NCBI RefSeq assembly: GCF_902506165.1
Contig: NZ_LR733817.1
Span: forward strand, 5,175,625-5,239,624
DNA: 64,000 nucleotides
Direction: 5' to 3'
Source: Bosea sp. 29B
GTDB taxonomy: Bacteria; Pseudomonadota; Alphaproteobacteria; Rhizobiales; Beijerinckiaceae
The translations under genes and the position numbers were made by a program. The notes beneath the pieces were generated by a model that searched no databases, had not been told where the DNA came from, and saw nothing but the letters and a program-made list of their open reading frames with translations. Of the stretch, positions 55,012 through 64,000 are shown piece by piece (position 1 is the first letter of the stretch; each line of letters opens with the position of its first letter).

Positions 55012-56295
55012 ATGTCCTCCATCGTCGCCAATTTCGACCTCGTCAAAGGCAAGCTCGCCCGGGTGAAGGGCCGCAAGATCGAGGCGCCCGAGTTCAAGAC
55101 GCCCTTCGTCAAGCGCCCGACCGGCCGCAGCCTCGATTCCTTCATGGGCTGGCGCCGCGAGAACGATCGCGTCGGCGTGCGCAACCATGTGCTGCTGCTG
55201 CCGCTCGACGATCTGTCCAACGCCGCCTGCGAAGCCGTCGCCAACAACATCAAGGGCACGCTGGCGATCCCGCATGCCTATGGCCGCCTGCAGTTCGGCG
55301 AGGATTTGGATATCCATTTCCGCACCCTGATCGGCACCGGCTCGAACCCGAACGTCGCTGCCGTCATCGTCATCGGCATCGAGGACGGCTGGACCAAGCG
55401 CGTCGTCGACGGCATCGCCAAGACCGGCAAGCCGGTGGTCGGCTTCGGCATCGAGGGCCATGGCGACATCGCCACCATCGCCAAGGCTTCTTATGTCGCC
55501 AAGGAGTTCGTGCAGTGGGCGACCGAGCTCCAGCGCGTGAAATGCGGCATCGAGGAGCTCTGGGTCTCGACCAAGTGCGGTGAATCGGACACCACCACGG
55601 GCCTGTCTTCCTGCCCGACGGTCGGCAACATGTACGACAAGTGGATCCCGCGCGGCGTCTACGGCGTCTTCGGCGAGACCTCCGAGATCACTGGCGCCGA
55701 GCATCTCTGCAAGGCCCGCGCCGCGACGCCGGAGGTCGGCGAGCGCTGGTACAAGATGTGGAAGGCCTATCAGGACGACGTCATCGAGGCCCACAAGACC
55801 GACGACCTCTCCGATTCGCAGCCGACCAAGGGCAACATCGCCGGCGGCCTGACCACGATCGAGGAGAAGGCGCTCGGCAACCTCGAGAAGATCGGCCGCG
55901 AGTGCAAGTTCATCGACATCCTGGAGCCGGCGCAGGCGCCGGAAAAGGGGCCGGGCCTCTACTATATGGACACCTCCTCGGCCGCGGCCGAGTGCGTGAC
56001 CTTGATGGCGGCGGGCGGCTATGTCGTGCACACCTTCCCGACCGGACAGGGCAACGTCATCGGCAATCCGATCGTCCCGGTCATCAAGATCACCGGTAAC
56101 CCGAAGACCATGCGCACCATGCCCGAGCACATCGACGTCGACGTCTCCGGCATCCTGCGCCGCGACCTCACCATCCCGCAGGCCGGCGACGCGTTGATCG
56201 AGAACATCGTGCGCACCGCGAATGGCCGCCTCACGGCAGCCGAAGCGCTCGGCCATCGCGAGTTCTCGATGACCAAGCTATATCGCAGCGCCTGA
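55012..56295 (+). CDS. suyB: (2R)-sulfolactate sulfo-lyase large subunit SuyB
   Basis: Catalytic subunit of 427 residues with an iron-dependent UxaA-type fold. Distinctive segments are [60 protein letters not shown] and [19 protein letters not shown]; conserved Cys in these (KCGESD, SSCPT) may serve as metal ligands. The C-terminus [16 protein letters not shown] is as I recall for SuyB. It forms a heteromeric enzyme with SuyA. The ATG has AGGAAACGCCA upstream. A GNAT gene follows after 32 nt. Confidence 0.92.
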   Translation: MSSIVANFDLVKGKLARVKGRKIEAPEFKTPFVKRPTGRSLDSFMGWRRENDRVGVRNHVLLLPLDDLSNAACEAVANNIKGTLAIPHAYGRLQFGEDLDIHFRTLIGTGSNPNVAAVIVIGIEDGWTKRVVDGIAKTGKPVVGFGIEGHGDIATIAKASYVAKEFVQWATELQRVKCGIEELWVSTKCGESDTTTGLSSCPTVGNMYDKWIPRGVYGVFGETSEITGAEHLCKARAATPEVGERWYKMWKAYQDDVIEAHKTDDLSDSQPTKGNIAGGLTTIEEKALGNLEKIGRECKFIDILEPAQAPEKGPGLYYMDTSSAAAECVTLMAAGGYVVHTFPTGQGNVIGNPIVPVIKITGNPKTMRTMPEHIDVDVSGILRRDLTIPQAGDALIENIVRTANGRLTAAEALGHREFSMTKLYRSA

Positions 56296-56327
56296 GGAAC
56301 TGCGTCTCCGGGCGCGACGAGGCAAAA

Positions 56328-56927
56328 GTGTCGGACGGAATCGTTTCCAAGCTCGTTTCACTGCATGCGCCGGGACGGGACGTGTTGCCCGCCTATGTCC
56401 GTGCCCTGGAAGCGGGCTGGTCCCCGAACACGATGCGCAATGTCGCGCCCGAACAGCTGGCGGCGATCGCGGCCGATCCGGACGCCTTCGTCGCTGGGCT
56501 GAACAACCGCGGCGGCACGATCCGCCTGCATGACGGCAGCGAGGTCGCGCGCCTGCCGGACATGATCCGCTGGATCATCGCGACCGATCGGCCTGACCGC
56601 CCCTTCGTCGGCAGCATCAATCTGCGCTGGCAGGAGGACGCGGCCGGCAAGCCGGTCACCGAGCTGCCGCCGCATGTGCTCGGCCATGTCGGCTACACCA
56701 TCCTGCCGGAGCATGCCGGGCGCGGCTATGCCAGCGCGGCCCTGGCGGCGGTGCTCGTCGAGGCGCGTAGTATCGGCCTGCCATTCCTGAAGATCACCTG
56801 CGATGCCGGCAATGCGGCCTCGCGGCGGGTCATCGAGAAGACTGGCGGGCGTTTCGTTGAAAGCTTCGTCGCTCCGTTCTACGGGCCGGAGGAGCGGCTG
56901 ATGTATCGGATCGAACTGCAATCATGA
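56328..56927 (+). CDS. GNAT-family N-acetyltransferase in the sulfolactate operon
   Basis: Predicted acetyltransferase of 199 residues with the GNAT acetyl-CoA motif: GHVGYTILPEHAGRGYASAAL (R-G-Y-A) near residue 123 and the asparagine/aromatic tail CDAGNAASRRVIEKTGGRF. The start is a GTG. The stop overlaps the suyZ ATG (ATGA), so it is fully embedded in the operon. Its substrate is unknown. A tie to sulfolactate metabolism is only by position. Confidence 0.85.
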   Translation: MSDGIVSKLVSLHAPGRDVLPAYVRALEAGWSPNTMRNVAPEQLAAIAADPDAFVAGLNNRGGTIRLHDGSEVARLPDMIRWIIATDRPDRPFVGSINLRWQEDAAGKPVTELPPHVLGHVGYTILPEHAGRGYASAALAAVLVEARSIGLPFLKITCDAGNAASRRVIEKTGGRFVESFVAPFYGPEERLMYRIELQS

Positions 56928-57976
56928 CCGAAACGGCCACTTTGCGCCTGACGAACGGACTCGGCCGGCTCGCACCGGGCATCGCCCTGTCGGCGGTGGT
57001 GGCGATCGCCTCCGTCCTGGCCGAGCCTGTTGTGAAGCAGCTCGCTGGCGGGCGCGTCGGCATTCCGGCCGTCGTCATCGCGCTGGTGATCGGCATGATG
57101 CTGCACCCGATCGCCAATACCAGGCGCTTCGAGCCCGGCATGACCTTCTGCGTCAAGAAGCTGCTGCGCTGGGCGATCGCGCTGCTCGGCTTGCGGGTCG
57201 CGCTGGGCGACATCATCGCGCTCGGTCTGAGCACCGCCTTGCTGGTCGTCGTCGCGATGACCGCGACCGTCGTCACCGGCTTCGTGCTGGCGCGCCTGCT
57301 TGGCCGCGAGCCCGGCGTCGGTGCGCTCGGCGGCGTCGCCACCGCGGTCTGCGGTGCCTCGGCCGCGCTTGCCACCTCGACTGTCGTGCCCGACTACCGC
57401 AACAAGGCCGCCGACACCGCCTTCACCGTGATCGCGATGAACGTGCTCTCGACGATCGCGATGCTGGCCTATCCGCTGCTCTGCGTCTGGCTCGGCCTCT
57501 CGCAGCAGCAGACCGGCATCATGCTCGGCGCGACCATCCATGACGTCGCGCAGGTCGTCGGCGCCGGCCAGGCCGTCTCGGACGAGGCCGCTAACGCGGC
57601 TGTCATCGTCAAGCTGTTCCGGGTCTTCCTGCTGCTGCCCGCGGTGCTGATCGTCGGCTGGTGGCTGACCCGCCATGGCGAGACCCATGGCGATGCCAAG
57701 GTCCCGGTCCCGGTCTTCGCCTTCGTCTTCCTGGTCCTGTGCCTGGTCAACAGTGTACTGAGCACGCAGGCAGGGCTCGCCAGCGTCTACCTGCCGATCC
57801 GCGACATCCTGCTCGAAATCTCGCGCTGGGGCCTGCTGATCGCGATCGCGGCGCTTGGCTTGGGAACCTCGATCGCGGCGATGGCCCGGCTCGGCTGGCG
57901 GCATCTTGCCGTGGTCACCGGCACAAGCCTCGTCATCCTTGTCGTCGCCACGAGCGGGATCATCCTGCTCGGCTGA
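56924..57976 (+). CDS. suyZ: UPF0324/YeiH-family membrane protein, probable sulfite exporter SuyZ
   Basis: Integral membrane protein of 350 residues with about 10 hydrophobic segments. The family core GALGGVATAVCGASAALATST (about 132-152) is intact. UPF0324 members next to suyAB have been proposed to export the sulfite produced by sulfolactate cleavage, and this is the expected position. The start overlaps the GNAT gene stop. Transport of sulfite or sulfate is inferred, not shown. Confidence 0.88.
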   Translation: MTETATLRLTNGLGRLAPGIALSAVVAIASVLAEPVVKQLAGGRVGIPAVVIALVIGMMLHPIANTRRFEPGMTFCVKKLLRWAIALLGLRVALGDIIALGLSTALLVVVAMTATVVTGFVLARLLGREPGVGALGGVATAVCGASAALATSTVVPDYRNKAADTAFTVIAMNVLSTIAMLAYPLLCVWLGLSQQQTGIMLGATIHDVAQVVGAGQAVSDEAANAAVIVKLFRVFLLLPAVLIVGWWLTRHGETHGDAKVPVPVFAFVFLVLCLVNSVLSTQAGLASVYLPIRDILLEISRWGLLIAIAALGLGTSIAAMARLGWRHLAVVTGTSLVILVVATSGIILLG

Positions 57977-58000
57977 TTTATCGTCACAGCGGAAAGAGCC

Positions 58001-58930
58001 ATGACCGACATCGTCATCACCGAATTCATGGACGAGGCGGCGGTGGCGGCGCTGAAGGCGCGCTACAGCGTGCACCATGACCCCGACCTCTTCGGCAAGC
58101 CGGACGAGCTCGCGCGGCTGGTGACGGACATCCCGGCGCTGATCGTGCGCAACCAGACGCAGGTTCGCGGCGCGCTGCTGGCCGGTGCGAAGAACCTCAA
58201 GGTCATCGGCCGGCTCGGCGTCGGGCTCGACAATATCGACATGGAGACCTGCGCGGCGCGTGGCATCCAGGTCTTCCCGGCCACCGGCGCCAACAGCCTG
58301 TCGGTGGTCGAGTACGTGATCGGCACGGCGATGACGCTGCTGCGCGGCGCCTATTTCGCCAATGCGGCGATGATCGCCGGCGAGTTCCCGAAGACGAAGC
58401 TGATCGGCCGCGAGATCGCCGGAAAGCGCATGGGCCTCGTCGGCTTCGGCGCGATCGCGCGCGATGCGGCACGGCATGCGAGGGCGCTCGGCATGACCGT
58501 TGCGGCTTATGACCCCTATGTCCCGGCTGGCGATGCCTGGCAGGGTATAGAGAAGCTTGAGCTCGACGCGCTGCTTTCGACCTCGGACGTGATCTCGATC
58601 CATCTGCCGCTGACGCCGGAAACGCGCGGGCTGATCGGCGAGGCCGCCTTCGCCAAAATGAAGCCCGACGCGATCCTGATCAATGCGGCGCGCGGCGGCA
58701 TCATGGACGAGGCAGCGCTGGTCGCGGCGTTGAAGGGTGGCCGTCTCGGCGGCGCGGCGCTCGACGTCTTCGAGCAGGAGCCACTCAAGGCCGATGGCGC
58801 AAAACTCTTCGCCGGCACGCCCAACTTGATCCTGACGCCGCACATCGCTGGCAATACGGTGGAATCGAACGGTCGCGTCTCCGGGCTCGTCGCCGAGCGG
58901 GTCATGGCGGCGCTGGAGGGCTGGGCATGA
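58001..58930 (+). CDS. slcC: (S)-sulfolactate dehydrogenase SlcC (D-2-hydroxyacid dehydrogenase family)
   Basis: NAD-dependent 2-hydroxyacid dehydrogenase of 309 residues, predicted to oxidise (S)-sulfolactate to sulfopyruvate. The Rossmann motif is MGLVGFGAIA (about 146-155); the catalytic Arg/Glu/His set is R231 (NAARGG), E260 (FEQEP) and H281 (TPHIAG). With ComC it would racemise sulfolactate through sulfopyruvate so that both enantiomers feed SuyAB. It begins 24 nt after suyZ and overlaps comC by 4 nt (ATGA). Other hydroxyacids are possible substrates; the context makes sulfolactate the best call. Confidence 0.9.
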   Translation: MTDIVITEFMDEAAVAALKARYSVHHDPDLFGKPDELARLVTDIPALIVRNQTQVRGALLAGAKNLKVIGRLGVGLDNIDMETCAARGIQVFPATGANSLSVVEYVIGTAMTLLRGAYFANAAMIAGEFPKTKLIGREIAGKRMGLVGFGAIARDAARHARALGMTVAAYDPYVPAGDAWQGIEKLELDALLSTSDVISIHLPLTPETRGLIGEAAFAKMKPDAILINAARGGIMDEAALVAALKGGRLGGAALDVFEQEPLKADGAKLFAGTPNLILTPHIAGNTVESNGRVSGLVAERVMAALEGWA

Positions 58931-59892
58931 CGAAGCTCTCGCTGGAAGCGGCCGAGCAGAAGGTCGCGGATCTCTTCATCGAGGCCGGCGCCTCGCCCGC
59001 CAATGCGGCGTCCGTCGCGCTGGCGCTGGTCATGGCCGAGGCGGACGGGCTCAAGGGCCATGGCCTGTCGCGCGTGCCGACCTACATTTCCATGCTGCGC
59101 TCCGGCAAGATCGACGGCCAGGCCGTGCCGATCGCGCGCCAGCCCAAGCCCGGCGTGCTGGCGATCGACGCTGCCCACGGCTTCGCCTATCCGGCGATCG
59201 ACCTCGCCGTGATCGAACTGCCCGAGATCGCCCGCAGGCAGGGCATCGCCGCCGCGCCGATCCGCCGCTCCAACCATTGTGGTGCCGCCGGCCTGCATGT
59301 CGAGCGGTTGGCCGAGCAGGGGCTCGTCGCATTGCTCTTTGCCAACACGCCTGGCGCGATGGCGCCCTGGGGCGGCGCCAAGCCGGTCTTCGGTACCAAT
59401 CCGATCGCGTTTGCCGCGCCGCTGGCCGGCCGCGAGCCGCTGGTGATCGACATGGCCCTGTCCAAGGTGGCGCGCGGCCCGATCGTCGCCGCCAAGCAGA
59501 AGGGCGAGCCGATCCCGGAGGGCTGGGCGCTCGATGCCGCCGGCAAGCCGACCACCGACCCGGCGGCGGCGATCGCCGGCACCATGGTGCCGCTCGGCGA
59601 TGCCAAGGGTGCAACGCTCGCCATGATGGTCGAGATCCTCGCCGCGGCGCTGGTCGGCACCCATTTCGCCTTCCAGGCCTCGTCCTTCCTCGATGACCAG
59701 GGCGGCCCGCCCGATACCGGCCAGCTCATCCTTGCTATCGATCCGGCGAGCATGGGCGGCAACTGGTTCGCCGAGCGGATGAAGCTGCTGACCCATGCGA
59801 TCGAAGAGCAGCCGGGCACGCGCCTGCCGGGCATGCGGCGCTACGGTTTGCGGGCCAAGGCGCGGGCGGAGGGGATCGAGGTCGCTCTCTGA
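58927..59892 (+). CDS. comC: (R)-sulfolactate dehydrogenase ComC (Ldh2/MDH2 family)
   Basis: NAD(P)-dependent 2-hydroxyacid dehydrogenase of 321 residues of the malate/L-sulfolactate/ureidoglycolate family, predicted to reduce sulfopyruvate to (R)-sulfolactate. The substrate-binding His is H117 in SNHCGAAG. FGTNPIAFAAP, KVARGPIVAAK and GDAKGATLAMMVEIL are family hallmarks. It is the last gene of the operon. Together with SlcC it completes the two-dehydrogenase racemase described for sulfolactate users. Confidence 0.92.
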   Translation: MTKLSLEAAEQKVADLFIEAGASPANAASVALALVMAEADGLKGHGLSRVPTYISMLRSGKIDGQAVPIARQPKPGVLAIDAAHGFAYPAIDLAVIELPEIARRQGIAAAPIRRSNHCGAAGLHVERLAEQGLVALLFANTPGAMAPWGGAKPVFGTNPIAFAAPLAGREPLVIDMALSKVARGPIVAAKQKGEPIPEGWALDAAGKPTTDPAAAIAGTMVPLGDAKGATLAMMVEILAAALVGTHFAFQASSFLDDQGGPPDTGQLILAIDPASMGGNWFAERMKLLTHAIEEQPGTRLPGMRRYGLRAKARAEGIEVAL

Positions 59893-60039
59893 ATCTCAAA
59901 GCCGCGGCAGACCGCATGACGCAAGGGAATAATGCCGCGATTTTTAGCGGACTCTCTCGCGAAAATTGAAGAATCCCGGAGCTATCCACGACGTGGCGCG
60001 GCCGACGATCCGTCCGCGTGGATATTGCTTGGGGGGACT

Positions 60040-60474
60040 ATGAAGACCATGCTCATCGCCGCATGTGCCGCGGCGTTGCTGGCCGGCTGTCAGACGACGG
60101 AGCAGGCGGCCCAGACCATGCGCAGCGACTGGGTTGGCGAAAGCGCCGATTCCTTCTTCGTCGCCAACGGTCCGCCGATTTCGAGCTTTCCGCGCGATAG
60201 CGGCGGCCAAATCTACACCTGGCGTGGGGGCGAAGCGAGCATCGTCAGGCCCGGCAGCTACCAGACGCGGCGCGTTCCGACGCAGACGCTCGACGGCCGC
60301 CGCAGCACCACGACGACGGTGACCTATCAGCCGCCGCTGCGCGTCAACTATGTCTGCGAGGCCCAGATCGCCGCCGACGCGCAGGGCCTGATCGAGTCGA
60401 TCCGGATCAGCCGTGACACCGGCGGGATGTTCCTCTCGTTCTCGCGCTGCAGCGAGCTGTTCAACCGCGGCTAG
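60040..60474 (+). CDS. Predicted lipoprotein, unknown function
   Basis: Protein of 144 residues with a lipoprotein signal peptide: hydrophobic core then lipobox L14-A-G-C17. The mature part is mostly beta-like ([38 protein letters not shown]) with two Cys beyond the lipid Cys. The ATG at 60040 has GGGGGGA upstream. Probably anchored in the outer membrane. It converges on ade with overlapping stop codons. The 147-nt spacer after comC shows no other gene. Confidence 0.8.
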   Translation: MKTMLIAACAAALLAGCQTTEQAAQTMRSDWVGESADSFFVANGPPISSFPRDSGGQIYTWRGGEASIVRPGSYQTRRVPTQTLDGRRSTTTTVTYQPPLRVNYVCEAQIAADAQGLIESIRISRDTGGMFLSFSRCSELFNRG

Positions 60475-62171
60475 ACGAAATCGAATCGATCAACATCGAC
60501 AAGGCCTTTGTCGGTGATCTTGAGATGCGGGATCACCGGCAAGGTCAGGAAGGCGACCTGCAGGAAGGGCTCGGCCAACACGACGCCGAGCGCCTTCGCC
60601 GCCGCGCGCAAGCCTTCCAACCCATGCCGCACCGCCTCGAAGGGCTGGTCGCTCATCAGCCCGGCAACGGGCAACGCCAGCTCGGCCACGACTTTGCCGC
60701 CATCGGCAACCGCGAAGCCGCCGCCGGTCTCGATCAACCGGTTGGCCGCCGCCGCCATCGAGGCATCGTCGACGCCGACGACGCAGAGGTTATGGCTGTC
60801 ATGCCCGACCGACGAGGCGATGGCGCCGTGCTTCATGCCGAAGCCATGGACGAAGCCTGAAGCAATTCCACCATTGCGACCATGGCGCTCGATCACCGTG
60901 ACCTTGACCGCGTCCTGATCGAGATCGGGCAGGGCCAGGCCGTCCTGCGTCGGCAGGCGCATCGAAAGACGCTCGGTGATGATCCTGCCCGGCACGACAC
61001 CGATCACCGGAGTCTCGCCGTCGCGCGCCTTAACCGCAAAATCCTCCGCCGCAAGCTTGCGGCTGCGCACGCTGGCGAGGCCGACCGGCGCTACCGCCTT
61101 CCTGTCAGCGAACAACGCGTCTTCGACCAGCCTGCCACCAGCGAAGACCTGCCTGACACGGCAAGCGGCGAGATCGTCGACCAGCACGATGTCGGCGCGC
61201 TTGCCGGGGCCGATGAAGCCGCGGTCAAACAGCCCGAAGTTCCGCGCCGCCGAGAGGCTCGCAATGCGATAGGTCGCGAGCACATCCGCACCATGCGCGA
61301 TCGCGGTGCGGATCATGTAGTCGAGATGACCTTCCTCAGCGATATCGAGCGGATTGCGGTCGTCGGTGCAGAAGGCGAGGAAGGGTGAGGCGTCGCGGCT
61401 GATCAGCGGGATCAGCGCATGCAGGTCCTTCGAGACCGAGCCCTCGCGGATCAGGATCGCCATGCCCTTGGCGAGCTTCTCGCGGGCTTCCTCGGCGGTC
61501 GTGGTCTCGTGGTCGGTGCGGATGCCGGCGGCGAGATAGCCGTTGAGATCGAGCCCGCGCACCAGCGGCGCATGGCCGTCGATATGCCGGTGCGAGAAGG
61601 CTTCGAGCTTGGCGAGGCAGCCGGGATCGCGATGCAGCACGCCGGGGAAGTTCATGAATTCAGCGAGGCCGATCACCTTGGGATGGTCCATGAACGGGGT
61701 GAGGTCGGCAGCCTCCAGCGCAGCGCCCGCCGTCTCCAGATGCGTCGCCGGCACGCAGCTCGAGAGCTGCACGCGCAGATCCATGCGCATGGCCTCGGCG
61801 CAATCGAGGAAATAGCGGATGCCCTCGGCGCCCAGCACGTTGGAGATCTCGTGCGGATCGCAGATCGCGGTGGTTACGCCGTGCGGCAGGACGCAGCGCT
61901 CGAACTCGAGCGGCGTCACCAGCGAGGATTCGACATGCAGATGCGTGTCGATGAAGCCGGGGACGGCGATCAGGCCTTGGGCGTCGAAGCTCGCCTTGCC
62001 CTCATAGCGGCCATGGGTGCCGACGATCGTATCCCCACAGAGAGCGATGTCGGTCTGGACGAGATCGCCCGAGACGAGGTCGAACAGTCGCGCGCCGCGG
62101 ATCACGAGGTCGGCCGGTTCGTCGCCGCGTCCCTGCGCGATCCGGTGGGCGAGGGTGGCTGCATCGGTCAT
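60471..62171 (-). CDS. ade: Adenine deaminase (Ade)
   Basis: Purine-salvage amidohydrolase that converts adenine to hypoxanthine, 566 residues. Metal-binding motifs are DTHLHVES (about 75-82) and CDPHEI, and the C-terminal adenine deaminase domain ([16 protein letters not shown] and [18 protein letters not shown]) is complete, which marks true Ade rather than other amidohydrolases. No purine-transport gene is adjacent. A repeat region lies immediately upstream of its start. Confidence 0.94.
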   Translation of the reverse strand: MTDAATLAHRIAQGRGDEPADLVIRGARLFDLVSGDLVQTDIALCGDTIVGTHGRYEGKASFDAQGLIAVPGFIDTHLHVESSLVTPLEFERCVLPHGVTTAICDPHEISNVLGAEGIRYFLDCAEAMRMDLRVQLSSCVPATHLETAGAALEAADLTPFMDHPKVIGLAEFMNFPGVLHRDPGCLAKLEAFSHRHIDGHAPLVRGLDLNGYLAAGIRTDHETTTAEEAREKLAKGMAILIREGSVSKDLHALIPLISRDASPFLAFCTDDRNPLDIAEEGHLDYMIRTAIAHGADVLATYRIASLSAARNFGLFDRGFIGPGKRADIVLVDDLAACRVRQVFAGGRLVEDALFADRKAVAPVGLASVRSRKLAAEDFAVKARDGETPVIGVVPGRIITERLSMRLPTQDGLALPDLDQDAVKVTVIERHGRNGGIASGFVHGFGMKHGAIASSVGHDSHNLCVVGVDDASMAAAANRLIETGGGFAVADGGKVVAELALPVAGLMSDQPFEAVRHGLEGLRAAAKALGVVLAEPFLQVAFLTLPVIPHLKITDKGLVDVDRFDFV

Positions 62172-62199
62172 GGAATGGCTCCTCGCTCAGAAAACAGTG

Positions 62200-62348
62200 G
62201 TCGTCCCGGGCGACTGCAGGGAGACCCGGGACCCATGCCAGAACACCGATCCAGTTGTGATCGCCGCTGTTGGGTATCAAGCTAGTCTCGCTATCGTCGG
62301 GCATGGGTCCCGGGTCTGCGCGGCTATGCCGCTCCGCCCGGGACGACC
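62200..62348. repeat. Long composite inverted repeat upstream of the GIY-YIG gene
   Basis: Outer arms GTCGTCCCGGGCG (62200-62212) / CGCCCGGGACGAC (62336-62348) and inner arms GACCCGGGACCCATGCC (62223-62239) / GGCATGGGTCCCGGGTC (62300-62316) are exact complements. Its right end is 11 nt from the GIY-YIG start codon. It fills the ade upstream region. The sequence style is that of a dispersed element. Confidence 0.8.
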
Positions 62349-62359
62349 AGGAAATAGGC

Positions 62360-62644
62360 ATGTGGCTCTACATTCTCGCGAGTCAGAAGAATGGCACATT
62401 GTATGTCGGCGTGACGAATTCTCTGTCGAAACGCATCGAAGAGCATCGCGACGGTCGAGGTTCCGAGTTCGCCCAGCGCTATCACGTAACGCGGCTCGTC
62501 TACGCGGAGTCTTACGCTGATCCCAATGACGCGATCGCACAGGAGAAACGGATCAAACATTGGCGCCGTTCCTGGAAGATCGACCTGATCGAACGCGCCA
62601 ACCCCGATTGGAATGATCTGTATCCGACGGCGCATCTCGATTGA
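62360..62644 (+). CDS. GIY-YIG-domain protein
   Basis: Small predicted endonuclease of 94 residues. The GIY-YIG-like motif reads [20 protein letters not shown] at the N-terminus, with R25 (KRIEEHRDG) and a C-terminal Glu (EKRIKHWRR) in the expected places. This is the stand-alone short form (YhbQ/UPF0213-like). The ATG at 62360 starts right after the inverted repeat; 90 nt of open frame upstream belongs to the repeat. Nuclease activity is inferred from motif only. Confidence 0.88.
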   Translation: MWLYILASQKNGTLYVGVTNSLSKRIEEHRDGRGSEFAQRYHVTRLVYAESYADPNDAIAQEKRIKHWRRSWKIDLIERANPDWNDLYPTAHLD

Positions 62645-62696
62645 GAGCGCACCTGCCGCTATACCCAGCCGCATCAGCCTTTTCGCGGAGACCATC

Positions 62697-63395
62697 ATGC
62701 AGCTCACCTGGTTCGGCCATTCGGCCTTTCGGCTCGACCTGCCCGGCGCTTCGGTCCTGATCGACCCGTTCTTCACCGGCAATCCGGCCTTTGAGGGCGA
62801 TGTCGCAGCAGCTGGCAAGGGCGTCAGTCATATCGTCATTACTCACGGCCATGGCGATCATGTCGGCGATACGCTCGCCATCGCTGCGGCGAACGATGCG
62901 ACCGTGATCACCAACTACGACCTCTGCATGCACCTCGCCTCGAAGGGGCTGAAGAAGTTCCAGCCGATGAACACCGGCGGCACCGTCGATCTCGGAGCCT
63001 TCTCGGTGACGCTCGTCCGGGCCGACCATTCGGCCGGCATGGGCGAAGCGGGGGTGGCCGTCCCGGTCGGCAACGCCAACGGCGCGATCATCAAGGCGCC
63101 GGGCGAGAAGACGCTCTGGCATATGGGCGATACCGACATCTTCTCGGATATGGCCCTGCTCGCCGAGATCCACGGCGTTGAAGCCTGCATCTGCCCGATC
63201 GGCGATCGCTTCACCATGGGCGCCAAAACGGCGGCGCTGGCGATGACTCGCTTCGTCAAGCCGAAGCTCGCCATCCCCTGCCATTACGGCTCCTTCCCGA
63301 TCATCGCCCAGGATGCGGCGATCTTCGTCGAGGGGCTCAAGGGCAGCGGCGTCGAGGCGCTGGTGCCGGAGAAGGGCAAGGCGGTCACGGTCTGA
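62697..63395 (+). CDS. UPF0173 metal-dependent hydrolase (metallo-beta-lactamase fold)
   Basis: Cytoplasmic protein of 232 residues with the MBL-fold signature H50-x-H52-x-D54-H55 in [10 protein letters not shown] and a later metal-binding region WHMGDTDIF; the C-terminal His lies in [11 protein letters not shown]0173 proteins have no established substrate. The ATG at 62697 has GCGGAG upstream. It is followed by a hairpin element and gatC. Confidence 0.92.
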   Translation: MQLTWFGHSAFRLDLPGASVLIDPFFTGNPAFEGDVAAAGKGVSHIVITHGHGDHVGDTLAIAAANDATVITNYDLCMHLASKGLKKFQPMNTGGTVDLGAFSVTLVRADHSAGMGEAGVAVPVGNANGAIIKAPGEKTLWHMGDTDIFSDMALLAEIHGVEACICPIGDRFTMGAKTAALAMTRFVKPKLAIPCHYGSFPIIAQDAAIFVEGLKGSGVEALVPEKGKAVTV

Positions 63396-63426
63396 CGCCA
63401 CCATCGTTGTGAGCTGCACGCAGCCA

Positions 63427-63464
63427 GCGGACCGCAAGTAAGTGCTGACTTACTGGCGGTCCGC
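63427..63464. repeat. Inverted repeat upstream of gatC
   Basis: Outer arms GCGGACCGC / GCGGTCCGC and inner arms AGTAAGT / ACTTACT around a 4-nt loop give a 16-bp stem with a single mismatch. It is between the UPF0173 gene and gatC and may end the upstream transcript or be another dispersed repeat. Confidence 0.65.
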
Positions 63465-63526
63465 GCGCTATAGCGCTGGCGAACCATTTGCGGCGCCGTT
63501 GCGCCGATCCCAGCAGGAGCCAGCCC

Positions 63527-63814
63527 ATGTCGGTCGACGCCGCCACCGTCAAACGCGTCGCGCATCTCTCGCGCATCGCCGTCGATGATGCGGATGTGCC
63601 GAAGCTGCAAGGCGAGCTCAACGCCATCCTCGGCTTCGTCGATCAGCTCAACGAGCTCGACGTCACAGGCGTCGAGCCGATGACCTCGGTGACGCCGATG
63701 GTGATGAAGAAGCGCCAGGACGTCGTGACCGACGGAGAGATCGCCGACGAGATCGTCGCCAACGCGCCGGCCTCCGAGGACGACTACTTCATGGTGCCGA
63801 AGGTGATCGAGTGA
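63527..63814 (+). CDS. gatC: Asp-tRNA(Asn)/Glu-tRNA(Gln) amidotransferase subunit GatC
   Basis: Small subunit of 95 residues of the GatCAB complex, which converts mischarged Glu-tRNA(Gln) and Asp-tRNA(Asn). The [14 protein letters not shown] start and the [12 protein letters not shown] and [11 protein letters not shown] segments are standard. The ATG has CAGGAGC upstream and gives [16 protein letters not shown]. gatA begins 61 nt after the stop. Confidence 0.96.
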   Translation: MSVDAATVKRVAHLSRIAVDDADVPKLQGELNAILGFVDQLNELDVTGVEPMTSVTPMVMKKRQDVVTDGEIADEIVANAPASEDDYFMVPKVIE

Positions 63815-63875
63815 GCGCCTGACGCGCTCCGCTCACCCTCATCACCCGTTCCTGTACGTTTTACGGATATTTCCC

Positions 63876-64000
63876 GTGACCGATCTCACCCGCCTGACCC
63901 TGACTGACGCCCGCGACGGGCTGAAGGCCAAGCAGTTCTCCGCCACTGAGCTCGCCAAGGCGCATATCGCCGCCATCGAGCAGGCGCGCGCGCTCAACGC
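63876..64000 (+). CDS. gatA: GatA, amidase subunit of GatCAB (5' part only)
   Basis: The window ends 125 nt into this gene. A GTG at 63876 gives VTDLTRLTLTDARDGLKAKQ and continues FSATELAKAHIAAIEQARAL, the usual N-terminus of the glutamyl-tRNA amidotransferase A subunit. The catalytic Ser-cisSer-Lys residues lie beyond the window. It is downstream of gatC in the same orientation, as expected. Confidence 0.88.
   Translation, partial: MTDLTRLTLTDARDGLKAKQFSATELAKAHIAAIEQARALN

Noticed and set aside
54655-56295. Altronate dehydratase (uxaA-type) assignment for the two-gene lyase
   Set aside because: The fold is shared, but no uronate genes are nearby, while SlcC, ComC and UPF0324 family genes follow, which favours sulfolactate sulfo-lyase.

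Overview
The window is high-GC, gene-dense chromosome of an alphaproteobacterium, most probably of the order Hyphomicrobiales (Rhizobiales) and perhaps a Bosea-like genus. This rests on gene content and protein style (short ProS, pyrB-pyrC-plsY-dprA, proS followed by lol genes) and on several intergenic inverted repeats of a kind familiar from these genomes. No species call is possible from the sequence alone. No rRNA, tRNA, CRISPR array or transposase was seen.

Layout. 1-6.2 kb: a chemoreceptor, then housekeeping coaD, proS and a lipoprotein-releasing permease/ATPase pair. 6.2-21.8 kb: a type VI secretion (T6SS) region. tagH, an unrecognised small gene and vgrG lie on the minus strand; an OmpA-domain gene, tssA, tssB, tssC, hcp, tssE, tssF, tssG and tssH/clpV lie on the plus strand. 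The membrane-complex and baseplate genes tssJ, tssK, tssL and tssM are not in the window. 21.9-24.1 kb: an M23 peptidase and small genes. 24.4-27.7 kb: sulfate assimilation cysH-cysD-cysN, with an apparent frameshift near the cysN 3' end. 27.7-28.4 kb: a four-EF-hand protein.

28.5-36.6 kb: an aromatic-acid catabolic island that fits aerobic anthranilate breakdown through 2-aminobenzoyl-CoA. It has a CoA ligase, acyl-CoA dehydrogenase, enoyl-CoA hydratase, SDR, MarR regulator and Rid-family protein in one minus-strand operon, and a divergent 783-residue fused monooxygenase/reductase. Two near-identical AT-rich elements flank the divergent promoter region and are good operator candidates.

36.6-41.9 kb: small exported proteins, a VOC dioxygenase, a DUF2778/Tlde1-type protein and a second chemoreceptor. 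42-50.1 kb: topA, panB, pyrB, a small membrane protein, a pyrC homologue without the zinc-ligand HxH motif, plsY and dprA. 50.1-52.5 kb: two related short genes (one with an in-frame stop), two exported small proteins and ruvX.

52.6-59.9 kb: a sulfolactate catabolic cluster. A Bug-type binding protein and GntR regulator (suyR) diverge from suyA-suyB, a GNAT gene, a UPF0324 exporter (suyZ), slcC and comC. The two dehydrogenases can interconvert the sulfolactate enantiomers, SuyAB splits (R)-sulfolactate to pyruvate and sulfite, and SuyZ may export sulfite. A perfect 14-bp palindrome sits in the divergent promoter. 60-64 kb: a lipoprotein, adenine deaminase, a GIY-YIG protein next to an inverted repeat, a UPF0173 hydrolase, gatC and the start of gatA, which runs off the window.
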